NCBI GenBank assembly: GCA_900073065.1
Contig: FJOG01000035.1
Span: forward strand, 165,723 to 229,722
DNA length: 64,000 nucleotides
Reading direction: 5' to 3'
Source of the DNA: Phialocephala subalpina
Lineage: Eukaryota; Ascomycota; Leotiomycetes; Helotiales; Mollisiaceae
In this document: one piece after another, positions 20,398 to 31,438 of the stretch
Layout: every line of letters begins with the position of its first letter
Position numbering within the stretch: the first letter of the stretch is position 1
The notes under the pieces: generated by a model
The model's input: only the letters and a program-made list of their open reading frames with translations
The model's database searches: none
Told to the model about the DNA's origin: nothing
Made by a program: the position numbers and the translations under genes

Positions 20398-23300
20398 TCA
20401 AGCCATCGATTCGTCCAGGGCCAGCGCCTCAAGCCATGGAAGCTCATGATTCTCCACCTTTGAGCATGTGAAATATCCGGTGTTTGCTTCTTCAACGTTC
20501 AGCATGCTGACGTTGACACAAAGTGGCTGAACGGCCTGCTGTGCGAAGTCCTTCATGAGTTTGAGGTCCTCTGCGATTTCTTTGGTGGTGGCTTGATAGC
20601 TGCTCCCCTCCTTATGGAAGAAGGCTTCCCAAAGACCTACAACATAGCTCAATGGGAGATATGCATCACCGGCCCGAGCCATGGCACGATATATTGTAGC
20701 AATGCCATTCTTCTCGTTGCCTCCGCGATGAATAGCTTCACTGATGGAGCGCATGTGCCAGTCTCGCCAAACTTGGACCACGAACCAAGTGCTAAGCGTG
20801 CTCTGATTATTCTTGTCGAGAAAAGCCTCCTTGCCGTTGACGCGGATTGAGCTCAAGAATAGTCTCCTATCAATGCCATTCTTGAGAGTCTCGAGTGCGC
20901 TGATCTTATTTTCAATAAGCATGCTCGTATCCGTACCAAGTTCCTCTGGTGTAGTTGAAGTTGAAGGCCAGCTTGGGAAGGTACCAACAATGTGGATGAT
21001 TCCTTCCTTGAAGATTGCTGCCGACTTGATCAATATTGAGAGCTTGACCCAACGTGGAGGATCTCGAGCAATCGCTTGGTAGAGCTCTCGGCCGAATGAG
21101 AGAAGGCAGCTGTTGATGTGGGGGCGAATAATCGGAAGTGAACTGTAGATACCAGCGATCTGGACAAACAGCTCGATTTGTTGAAGTGCAACATCGATGT
21201 CGGCAGTATCGATGACTGGGCTCTGGGAGTAATAGATGAGAAATAAATTGTTGTAAGCTTCCAATAAATCCTCACTAGGTCCAGCGGGCTTAGGTGGTGT
21301 CGGACAGGGTGCCTCAATCTCTTTGGTGACTTCATTCATTGTCGTCGGGGCTGGCTGAGTGCGTTCATTTCTAGCGTCAGTCTTGAGCCCAGAAACAATC
21401 ACGATTTCATAACCATCCTCTGCTATGGTGGCTGCTGTAGTGGCTGCCACAGTGGACGCTGTTGGTGATATTAGCAAATTGGGCGCAATTGGGTGGGCGT
21501 CGCTTGAGAGCTTCTGACCCGCCGCCAACTTTTCGTGAATTACTCCTTCCATTTCTGTAGCTGATGCTCCTTGTTCGATGGTGGGTTGGATCTTTTGTTC
21601 ATAATCCGCTGTGGCTACATTATGTTGTTCTTCGTGCTTGGAACCTCCCATCTCGACGTCTTGGCCTGTGGTTCGAGTCTCGGTGAGGTCCATCACTTCA
21701 GGGCCTGCTGCGATTTCGTTGGGTTCTTCGTTCGAGATAACTTTGACAGTCTGCACATCGTGAATCCTGGATTTTTCGTGGGTGTGTTCCATGCGTTGAA
21801 CTGATGGTATGACCTCCTGAAGCCCTTTTTCCTCGACAGCCTCTTCCTTTTTGATGGTAGGCCCCGCGGATTCTGCGCCAGGCTGAACTCTGGGAACAGG
21901 ATGCACTACGTCGCCTTTGGCACTTGAATGTTTTCCCTTGCGGACCACTTTCGTTGCTGGAGTCATTTCGTTGCCAGGAGGTGTCAACTTGGCGGGCTTC
22001 TTCTCCTTCGTCTCCTTCGTCTTTGCTTCTCTTAGCATCTCTGGCCATGCCTTGATCTTTTCTTCAACTTGATGGCGGACTGCTTCGAGACTTTGCTCTC
22101 CTTCCATGAATTGCTCATCCCGAATCGGCTGAGATGGCTCAGGCTGGATCTCCTGATACAGCGGGATAGCCACGGTAGTTTCAGGACCCTCATGCTTGAT
22201 CGTTACCTCCGTCATCACAACCGGAAGGATTGGTTCTTCGCTGACACGAGAGGAAGACAGAAGAATACTTGCAACTTCTTCTTCTTCCTTCACGGCTGGC
22301 TCGCTCTTGGCGGTATCAACTTCAGTTTGGTGCTCAGAGTTGGCAGTTAAGTTCTGAACATCTTCCTCTTTCATGACCGGATTGGCCGGGGTAGTAGTGA
22401 TATCCAGTAGTCGCTCAGGCAAAGTAGCGGCTCTCTTGCCGTTCTCCATTTGGATGTTTCCCTCCTGGAGGTCTTCATCTTTGGCGTCTTCTTGCTTGAC
22501 ATCCTCATCCTTGACAGCGTCTCCCTTGACAGCGTCTCCCTTGACAGCGTCTCCCTTGACAGCGTCTCCCTTGACTTCCTCGGTCTTGTCTTCTTCCTCC
22601 TTGGTGGCAGCTTCGTTCTTGACATATTCGTCCTTGATACCTTCATTTTTAATAGCTTCGCTCTTGACTTGCTTGCTCCTCATTTCTTCCTGCTTAAGAT
22701 CTTCGGCCGTGACGTCTTCTTCCTTGATATATTCGTCCTTGACAGCTTCGCCCCTAAGACCATTGCTCCCAACTTCTTTCTCCTTGGCAGATTCCTTCTT
22801 GTCGTAGCCCTCCTCGAGAGCAGTCTTGACAGCGAGCTTTTCCGCGCTGACAACAGAAATGGTATCAAGCTTTGCTTCCTGGGCGACTTCCTCCTTGACA
22901 ACTGGCTCGGACGGGATGTTGGTAGCGTAGAGGCTTGGTTCAGGATTGGTTGTGCACTGGCCGTTCCCTGCTTTGATGGTCTTTTGAGGTCCCGTAAGGA
23001 TGATGGTGCTTCGATGTTCGTAAAGTTCGTCTGTGCCGGACCCATGGCCATCAAATTGCAAAAGATCTCCAGGAACTCTTTCAATTCGTCTAGCTGGAGG
23101 TAATGTGGTTTGAGGTGTACGGATAGTAGCTTGGTTAGATTGCCGTAAGGGTGTTGCCACTGCCGTCGGTAAGATTTCTGGGTTCTTCAATGCCGTCAAA
23201 GACTATGACAATGGATTAGTTCTCATGAAGTCTTATTGTATTGTCTCTAGAAAGGATGGAAGTCTTACCGTACGGACCAAATAGCCCATACTGACATCGT

Positions 23301-23748
23301 CGGTAAACCTCGGCTCATACCGAGCAGCAACTCTGGTATTGGAGGTGAGCCTAAGCGCAAGTGCTTCGTCGAGTTCTACTGGCTTATCATCATTAGTAAG
23401 AGATTTTTCGAACCAAGTCGAAGCACGTATCAAGACGCTCCCATGGAGCTGGTAATTGTACTTCCGCTTGTCGCCCAGAGTGATGAACACATCTCCGTTG
23501 TTGAATCTTGGGAAGCAATTCTCTGCCCTCAACAGCTTTTTCGGGAAGTACTCGGGGCGCTCGATCTCCTCGACTTCGGGCCCAGGAGAGAGTCTGGAAT
23601 CTTCGGCTTTGATCGTTGATTTGGATTGTCTGCCACCTTTACCATCAGCGGCAGTGGTTGTGCGTCTTTGGTAGGCTCGCGGCTTCTTGGGCTTGGATTC
23701 AGTAATCTCATCACCAGCCCGCTTGCTCGCTTTGGATTGAGGGGCCAT
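20398..23748 (-). CDS. BTB-like protein with long Lys/Glu repeat region (multiple SUMO-consensus motifs)
   Basis: Two exons on the minus strand, 23748-23269 and 23202-20398, joined in phase 0 by a 66-nt intron, give 1,094 residues. The N-terminus is basic (KPKKPRAYQRR), like a nuclear signal. Residues about 70-130 (FNNGDVFITLGDKRKYNYQL, then HGSVLIRASTWFEKSL) follow the pattern of fungal BTB/POZ proteins. The middle, about 200-800, is low complexity, with pentapeptide repeats such as VKGDA and IKNEG, many fitting the SUMO acceptor consensus psi-K-x-E. The last 300 residues are an ordered alpha-helical-looking domain (EDLLEAYNNLFLIYYS onward) that I do not recognise. Gene boundaries are firm; function is unknown, and the BTB call is moderate. 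Confidence 0.7.
22511..22570 (-). repeat. Perfect 15-bp tandem repeat, four copies
   Basis: TTGACAGCGTCTCCC is repeated exactly four times on the plus strand and encodes GDAVK units on the minus strand, inside the BTB-like gene. Perfect identity points to a recent expansion within a wider, diverged pentapeptide array. Confidence 0.95.
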
Positions 23749-25551
23749 CTTGGCGTCTGAACGGAAGGGTCAGTAAGCTTTTCCGAATATCCAACGGAAA
23801 CTGGGACAATGAACTTGGGAAGAGAGGTATTAGAGAGTGAACGAAAGGTGCCTCGAGTCAGATGCTCAGATTCGAGTCTAACCTTCGAAGAGGAAGGCCA
23901 CGAAGGCTTTCGACTTCCAAGGTGGAGCTCGACTTCAGACTTTGGAGAGATGGAAACCTTCAAAGGATGAACTCACGTTTGATAGTTCCTAGGAACGTAC
24001 GCTAGACGACTTCGAGGATCGAGACGGTGAAGCTGATACCGTGTTAGCTTCAGATTGAAGAGGCGGATCAACAGCCTGCCTACGAATCGTCTTGCGGTGA
24101 TATGTTGCGTGTCGGGCAAGTGTGAAGATCTAAGGAGATGCAAGTGTATGTTAACTCAAGTATCGGGATTTAGAAGGGCATACGAAGATAGATCGAGGTT
24201 GGAGGAGGAGATGGATTTGTTTGTGGAAGAAAGAAGGAGGATGACGAAGAAAGGAAAACTCTCTTATGGAGGACTAGCGCGGAATAAGCGAGAAGACGGG
24301 ATTGAGCTTGTCAGGAGGAACATATGAAGATGGAGTAGATCGAGATAGAAAGAGAGGTTGTCCGCTCGTTCGTGGGACAAACAGATTTGAGGGTAGGGAG
24401 CTACTTATGGGAGGCCAACGCAAAATATTCCTGGAGAAATAGGGACTGAGAGGAGCTTGTTTCATAGGATCAGCTGTGAAAAAGAGGGAGAGAAAGGGAA
24501 GGCGGGAAAGAACTCGGATCTAAACTCTGAGCAAAATCTGATAGAACCTCATGAGCACCTTCTACAGCTCTACTCGCTGTGTCAGCCCTTGTCTCTTCAT
24601 GTGTAGGTCCTGACGAATATCCCAGAGTTTTCCATCACTTTTACATGTCACGTCTTTACCGACTAAGATCGTCAACCATCTACCGCTCTTCTTTGCCATC
24701 TTGGCACTCATCTCTTACATAAATTTATCGTACACACTGCGATCAATTATCGAAGCCTATTCGGTTCGGAGACTGGAAATCTGGATCTCCAATAACTTCA
24801 CTTCCTGTGACCATTCTCTCTTGATTTGTAATGGAGTTCAAGCCGCTCCAAAGCTACGGCCTTGTCTTGGCATTCAGACTCCCACCTACTCGATTCGACC
24901 CCAGCGAATCAAGGTGCGACTGACGTTCACATCTGGCCGTCTCAAAGCTGTTCCCCAGCTACACGTGCAATGACTTCTCTTCTCTAAATTTCGAAGAATA
25001 TGCAGTAGCTCGTTTACATCAGCTCGCTTACGCGCAAGAAAGGGGAAATGTCCGAGCTAGACACGCAGGGACGGGACGGGACAGATGATGCCACAATCGA
25101 GGAGAGCAACGAGCATTAGTATATCTTGAATATGAATTCAGCAGTTTGGTATAGCAAAGCACCATACATCGCATTTCGGCACCGTTCGTGATGATGAATC
25201 GGTTTCCAGCAAGGCGGATGCCGATATTTGATTTCAACAGCGTAGCGGGGAAAAAAGGGTAATACAGTAGTGCAAGATAGCTATATGTGCCTCCTTCCGG
25301 ATCGCGTACGGATGCTCCAAAGGATCAAAGTCTTAGTATAAACACAAAATCAAGACAAATATCCACATTCCCAAACCCAAAGCACCACATGGTCGCAACA
25401 GTCGAGACTTCCCACTGGTATCAAAAGCAACACGAATATTGATCCTACATAAACAGTATAATACAAAAACAAACGCTTCAACGAACGATCAGACTCCACG
25501 CTAATGCATCAACCCGCACGCAGAAGCCAGAATCACCACCACGAACACCAG
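23749..25551. other. Intergenic, 1.8 kb
   Basis: No gene is supported. It carries the promoter and leader of the BTB-like gene and the 3' flank of the Vam7-like gene. Confidence 0.35.
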
Positions 25552-26685
25552 TCAAGAAATCTTCTGCGTCCTCTTCTTCGCCACGTCGATCTTCCTCGCT
25601 ACCCTATCCGCATCTTCATCCACCCTCTTCAACATCTCATTCTGCAGTTCCAGCTCTCCATGAATCGCTAGTCCCATCTCCCTCTGCCTCCTTACTATCT
25701 TGCCTAGTTCCTCTACATCCAGGTCTTGGTCTTGCATCAATTGTTTCTGCAATTGGAGAACACCGTCGTTATCCAGTTCTCGTGTTCGATCAGTTTCTGG
25801 GACCGGTGCTCCAAGAACTCGTCCGCTAGGTTTCGACACCCCAGGTCCAAACAACGCATTCTTATCCTGCTGACTTGCCGCAGCACCAACAAGTGACCCT
25901 CCACTTCCCTTACTCTGCCCCTTGACCGCCAAACTAACAGCCAATTTCTCCAACCCCTCCTTCTCAACCTTCGCACTTCCAAGTAAATCCCTCCTCCTCC
26001 TCAACTCTCCAGCTCCGACCCGTCCTTCACCGCGTCCAGCTTTCTCCCTGTCTCCCAAAATCCTCAACCCCTCCTCCAGATTCCCAATCAACCCCCCAGC
26101 CTTTACCAAGCACCTCTTAGCATTAGCCCCCGCCTCATACTGTGCCTGCGCAGTCGTCGCCCCATCTCTCCTCCCAAGAAACAATCTCGCATCATGAAGC
26201 TGTCCTTTCATCTCTCGATGTAAATCAAGCCATACCTGCGGATCAGCAGCGAATTGTCCAGCTGATGCTCCTGGCCCGCGTTGAGATTGCGCTATCAATT
26301 CATTGCGCGATGAACTCGCACTCCCACTCCCCGTACTAGGCAAATTCAAAAACGTCCTCCAAACACTGGTCTCCCTCCATCGTCTATCTGGTCCTTCTGC
26401 TATAGCTCGGAGATATGTTTCTAGTCCAACACGACGGGATTCTGTGAGCTCGGGAGAGGAGGCGGTGGATTTGAACCAGGATTTTGAGGGGAGGGGAGAG
26501 GGAGGTGCTTCGGAGACGAGGGAGATGAGTTCTTTGTGCAGGGTTGCGAAGTCGGAGTAGCGTTTCTGCACAACGAAAGTACGGAGGGGGAGGCGGAGTG
26601 TTATGTTGTAGAGTGTGTAGGGTTTTTCGTTCGCGGTATTTGAGAGGATTGTGCTGGGGATGGAGAGTTCGAGAGGTGGTGCCAT
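25552..26685 (-). CDS. VAM7: Vacuolar Qc-SNARE with PX domain, Vam7-like
   Basis: A single exon of 377 residues starting at ATG 26685 (MAPPLELSIPSTIL); the frame is open 77 codons further up but the PX fold begins here. The PX domain (about 5-118) has YTLYNITLRLPLRTFVVQKR and YSDFATLHKEL, with the RYSDF motif that binds PI3P. The C-terminal 65 residues form a SNARE helix (DVEELGKIVRRQREMGLAIH, GELELQNEMLKRVDEDADRV) with the central glutamine expected of a Q-SNARE. PX plus C-terminal SNARE and no membrane anchor is the Vam7 architecture: it is recruited by PI3P and HOPS to drive vacuole fusion. A low-complexity linker (GRGEGRVGAG) separates the domains. Confidence 0.9.
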   Translation of the reverse strand: MAPPLELSIPSTILSNTANEKPYTLYNITLRLPLRTFVVQKRYSDFATLHKELISLVSEAPPSPLPSKSWFKSTASSPELTESRRVGLETYLRAIAEGPDRRWRETSVWRTFLNLPSTGSGSASSSRNELIAQSQRGPGASAGQFAADPQVWLDLHREMKGQLHDARLFLGRRDGATTAQAQYEAGANAKRCLVKAGGLIGNLEEGLRILGDREKAGRGEGRVGAGELRRRRDLLGSAKVEKEGLEKLAVSLAVKGQSKGSGGSLVGAAASQQDKNALFGPGVSKPSGRVLGAPVPETDRTRELDNDGVLQLQKQLMQDQDLDVEELGKIVRRQREMGLAIHGELELQNEMLKRVDEDADRVARKIDVAKKRTQKIS

Positions 26686-27221
26686 GACGTGGTGTGGGAT
26701 GGTTGTGTTGTGATTCAGTTGCTTTGTCCTTATGGGATGTAGCCCGCTGTCGATTGCGGATAGAGTTCGAAGGTTGTAGAGATGGGTGATGGCGTTGATT
26801 GAGGAGAAGAGTGGTTTGTTGTTGACTTGATGTCGCTTTTCAGTTATGCCTTGAGCTCGTGACAGGGATTCAGAAGAGAGCTTCTTGGCGATAAGGTACG
26901 TGCAGCCTGATGGCATCGCCCGATAACCACAAATGTGGGGATTTTGCTTTGACCTCTCGAATTAATATTATCACAAAGAAAAATTGCAGGCACGTTATTC
27001 ACAGAATCGAGAGGAAGAATCATGTTCATGAATTGCATATCTGAATGCTCTATCTCACCCAGATGTGCCACGTATGTAGCAGACAAACCCAAAGAATTCG
27101 TCGAGCCCATAATGCATCCTAGCGTATGCTCTTCTTGTGTAACTCCAACGGACCAAAGTAATCAATTTGCAGGCAGCCTCTGCATTACCCATCTGCCATC
27201 AAAGTCGTAATCATGAGGTAT
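26686..27221. other. Intergenic between EB1 and Vam7-like genes
   Basis: These 536 bp hold the promoter of the Vam7-like gene and the 3' flank of EB1. Nothing else is supported. Confidence 0.35.
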
Positions 27222-28160
27222 CTAGAATGTCTCCTGGTCATCAACGCCCTCGGTCTCCGCTGGAATCTCAAACCCGTCCTCCGTTGAATACAAGATTGTC
27301 TGGATATGCTTGATCAGCCCATCCTCCTGCTTCTCAATCTCTGGGTCCTCCTCGCATGCTTGTTGGACTAGTAATTCAATGTCGCGGAGCTTGCTGAAGT
27401 AGAAATCTCTCTCACGCTCGAGGCCCTGTACCGTCTCCTTCAAGGTGTTGTTCTCCTGTTGTAATGCCAGACTCGAAGCGCCTCCAACTCCGGCCTTGGG
27501 AACTCGTCCGCCTGTAGTAGGTGTGGTGCCTCTTCGGGGAGCACCGGCAGATGTACGAGGAGCTGGTGCGGAGGCTGGGGGAGGGGCGCCGGAGCCTCGT
27601 CGTCGGGCAAGAGCATCGTAGTCACCACCGGGGAAGTATTGATCCCAATACCGCTTGCTCCACTGCAGGAATTCGAGGTTGTCTTGCATCTTGCACTTGA
27701 TGAGTTGCTCAACGTTGACGGGTCGATCGATGCCATGTCGTGTGAAGCAGTCTGGGGTGGGATGTTAGTTTGTTCGGCTCCGTCATAGAATGAGGGGTAT
27801 CGTACTTTGGAGGATCTTGAAGTTCTGCAGGTATGCGTATTCGGTATTGACGTTGAACTTGACTCTGGCCATTGGGACATCGAGATAGATACTATCGAAG
27901 ATTTGGCAGAGGGCGGCGCTGCATTGAGGAGAGGTTAGCCATGGACTCCGGTCAGGGGTAACAGGAGAAAGATGGTAAAGGAGGGGGAGGGGTCAAGCAT
28001 ACCCAGTTCCACATTGCTCAACCTTGGTGATGTTTAGCTGTAGCAGTTGGTTCAACCATTGCACAAGCTCTTGTCTGTAGCAAAAACGCGTTTATCAGTC
28101 AGGCTCCTGTACCCAAACCCAGTGTTGATCATGCGCCGCGACTAACCTTGATTCTCCCAT
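27222..28160 (-). CDS. EB1-type microtubule plus-end binding protein (Bim1/Mal3)
   Basis: Four exons on the minus strand, 28160-28147, 28074-28003, 27918-27806 and 27751-27222, give 242 residues. The calponin-homology domain fills about 5-105 (ELVQWLNQLLQLNITKVEQC, GAALCQIFDSIYLD, ARVKFNVNTEYAYLQNFKIL). A Pro/Ala/Arg linker with GRVPKAG follows, then the EB1 coiled coil with the signature ERDFYFSKLRDIELLVQQ at about 170-190. The protein ends DDQETF, a variant of the acidic EEY/F tail that recruits CAP-Gly partners. It tracks growing microtubule ends and should act in spindle and polarity functions. The first exon is only 14 nt (MGES plus two bases), a feature automatic annotation often misses. 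Confidence 0.93.
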
Positions 28161-28819
28161 CTTGAATTATTATGAGGAACAAACACGAGCAGAGATTATG
28201 TATAGCGTATCCAGGAATGATGTGTACGTTGGATATGTGTTGACGCTCGCAGATGTGGGACAGAATCGCAAAATACAAAGTTCTTTGGTGCGAAGTCGCG
28301 ATGGAAATCTTGGAGTCTCGATTGGCAATCGCTGAATGTCGCTAAGGCAACACTGGCGGCGACTAGGGAACTTTGTGGGGTGTCACGTGAAAGGCACCTC
28401 TCGATGTATTTCGAAGTTTCTGTGCAATTGATTGTTTTGTTACTGGAGGTACTTCTATCTGATACTTCAGTTAATATGTATCTGGAGTTCAAGTCCTGAT
28501 GAGTGTCCTCGATTTTGCGGTACTTTCCAGGTTGGGCTGCTACTTTTTAGGCATACCACGAAATCACTTCACGAAAGCAGGTTTAGACTGGTTTGTACGA
28601 TATAAACATTGTTGCCTTGTATTTTTGGATGATCCCTGCTATTCTACCGCCTCCTCTGCAGATCACAATTCCGTATGCCGGCTATTTCGTATGATCCTAC
28701 CGTATTAACGCCATTCAATGCATGCAAATATCAACGCAAGAAAGTATGTACAGGAAAGATAAGGTTTGGGGTATCTCGAAATCAGCGACTCATCATATCC
28801 TTCATCCCTCTGGACATCA
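28161..28819. other. Intergenic upstream of EB1
   Basis: These 659 bp carry the EB1 promoter and the 3' flank of the GH55 gene. No gene is supported. Confidence 0.35.
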
Positions 28820-31438
28820 TTACTCCAAACACTTCTTGATGAGCTTAGCTGCGGCAGCTTGAACGAACAGGGCGATAGTTGCACAAAAGTTGTTGCGGTT
28901 GTCGCTGTCGAGAGCTGCGCTGGCTCCGTTGACGGTCACCATGTTGGTAGAAGCCTTGGTGGATAGACCATAGAGGTAGACTGATCCAGAGTTCTCCAAC
29001 GAAACCATGTTTGTTTGACAAGATTCGGTAGTTAGGCAGTCTTGGTCGTAGTTATCGAAGAAGCTGTAGAGGCCGGCGCCAAAAACGAAGACATCAGAAG
29101 AATCGACGACACGGAGACCCCAGGCCTTGTTAACGCTCGATGTCCCGCTGAAAGTCGGGTCATTGTAGGCGGCGTTGACGGTGAATGGTGTCGAGGCATC
29201 AGGGTTGGATTGGAAGTAGGGGGTCTCTGTTTGAATAGCACCCATCCAGACGTTAGACGCATTCACAAGCTGATAGTTGTACAGAACGCTATGTTCTGAG
29301 CTTGTTCCGTACATCCAAACAGGGCCTTGCTCAGAGGCAATGAGGACCCCACGACCGTTGAAGATGTTGGTTTGGTTATGCGGGGCAATGTCCAGCTCGT
29401 GGTCAGCAACCCAGAACCAGTTGTTTTCGAGGTAGATTGTGGCCTTTGAGGTAACATGCAGAAGCATGAAGGCACCCTCGCATTGAGCCTTGGCTGGTTG
29501 GATGATATCTGGTGATCTGATGCAGGTGTCTTGCTGCAGACCAGTACCAGCTGAACCCCCGATGCGGGTGTGGACATCCCACATGCCAGAGGAGCCTTGA
29601 GAAGTCTCGGCAACGTTCCACTCAATAAGAATGGCACCTGGTTGAGGGCCAAGAGTCTCGAAGATAAGGTCTGACATCTCGACCGATCCAGTATCGCCTG
29701 GCTGGCCAACCTGGAAGACTGGCTTTGGGTTTGCTTGATCCTTGAAGAAAGAAGATCCTCCAGCCATGATCAAGGGCCAGATCTCACCAGTAATCCGAAT
29801 ATTCTTGGGAACGGTGACTGTACTTGTGATGACGTAGGCACCGTGATCGAAGTAGACGACATCTGTCGCAGCAGCTGAGTTGAAGAGGGCTTGAATAGCG
29901 GCAGTGTCATCAGTCACACCGTCACCCTTAGCACCGGCAGCCTTGACGCTCTTAAAGGAAGAGACTGCGACACCCTCATATTGGGGCTTGGATCGAGCAA
30001 AGACGTTGCCAGCAGAGGTCAAGAGCGAAGCAGGCTTAGTGGGGGCTGTCTGGGCTCCTTGAGCAGCTAAACCAGTGTTGGCACCGTTGTATGTTCGACC
30101 TTGCATCCACGAAGAGACCTACACACAGTGTCAGTATTCCTATTCAAATTACTTCAAAGAACAGATCAGAATGTCCCAGGAGCCTCGAGAGATTTAGGAC
30201 TTCGAAAGCAAGGAAAAAAGGGGGATGTTGCACCGAGAAGGTGGGCTTACCTTGGTGTTTCCTGCAAGAATTGTAGCCTTTGAAGCAGCGTTTGAGACGG
30301 CAACTGGAACATTGGTCGAGAAATCAACGTTGTCGATGATAAGAGTTCCATTTCCTCCCTGGGCGGTTGAGTAGACGGTAGAGACGCCAATGGGAGTGTT
30401 GGAGATTTTGCTGTCGATGAGCATGACCGAACCTACGGTTTGGCCTGTAGCACCGCCGTTTGCCATGTCGATGCCGATTTGGGCGTTGTTGATGGTTACT
30501 CCGGACAAAGTCCAGGCCTGGGAGGGACAATCAGCTTTCGTAAAAATAGGACAGATCAGAATATCTTACCCAGTTCCAGTTCATAAAAATAGCGGTTTGG
30601 CAACCATTAAATGTCAAATTACGGGTGGTAAATTGTTGGTTGCCAAAGAAAGCACCATATTTGCCACCGTTGAAGACCAAGTCAGTCATGAAACCACCCG
30701 ATCCGTTGTCCATAAAGATACCCTGCTGAGCGTTGGCAGTTCCACCATCAGTTCGCATGTTGAAGACGATGTTTTGGAGACTGGTAGCCTGCGCAACTTG
30801 CCAATGAATACCACTGCCAGAGCTCACAGGCATGAGGGTAGTATCGAGGACAAAGTTGCGAATTTGGCGGAAGAAGTTGTTCTGGTTGGTGTACCAGTTG
30901 TTGCCATTGCTGTCATAAGGATCAGAGTCGATCAAGGCAATACCGGCGAAACCAGCTGTGGCCTTAACTGTTGGGACGCTGACAGCATCACCAACAAACT
31001 GGGTGTAGTAGAGCTGAACCAGAGGCGCGCTGATCATGTAAGTACCAGGAGGGAAGTAGACCTAGAACTCGTCAGTAAATTTTCTCCAAAATGTCCGCTG
31101 AATCACGGGACATTGCGATAACTTACCAAGGCAGGAGTGATAGTCGAGGAGTCGCAGCCTTGACCGCATCGAGTACCAGCGGTGATAGCAGCGTTAATGG
31201 CGGCAGTATCATCAGTGGAGCCGTCACCCTTCGCACCGAAATCTTGGACATTGCGGAAGACCTGGTAACCAGAAGTACCGTACGCAACAGTGCCTTGACG
31301 AGCAATGTTTGCAAGCCAGTAACTTGAGGTCGAGGCAGCAGCATCGGTGGCAGGTAGGGGCTCCGGCATAGGAACACCGGAGACGAGAACGAAGAAGCGT
31401 AGAGCCACAAAGAGGGCAATAATCGAAAATGAAGACAT
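28820..31438 (-). CDS. GH55 exo-beta-1,3-glucanase, secreted
   Basis: Four exons on the minus strand, 31438-31127, 31061-30570, 30517-30251 and 30118-28820, all joined in phase 0, give 789 residues, normal for GH55. A hydrophobic signal peptide (SFSIIALFVALRFFVLVSG) leads. Each half of the protein opens with the same parallel beta-helix motif: FGAKGDGSTDDTAAINAAI and AAGAKGDGVTDDTAAIQALF, giving the twin beta-helix layout of the family. It should cut glucose from beta-1,3-glucan outside the cell, in wall remodelling or in feeding on fungal or plant glucan. Central blocks NGGKYGAFFGNQQFTTRNLT and NWFWVADHELD are typical of pectate-lyase-fold glucanases. I did not assign catalytic residues. Confidence 0.93.

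Noticed and set aside
22373..23103. Long plus-strand frames opposite the BTB-like gene
   Set aside because: They are the reverse reading of Lys/Glu-rich repeats, which gives Leu/Ser/Phe-rich text; the minus strand has the splice signals and the conserved domains.
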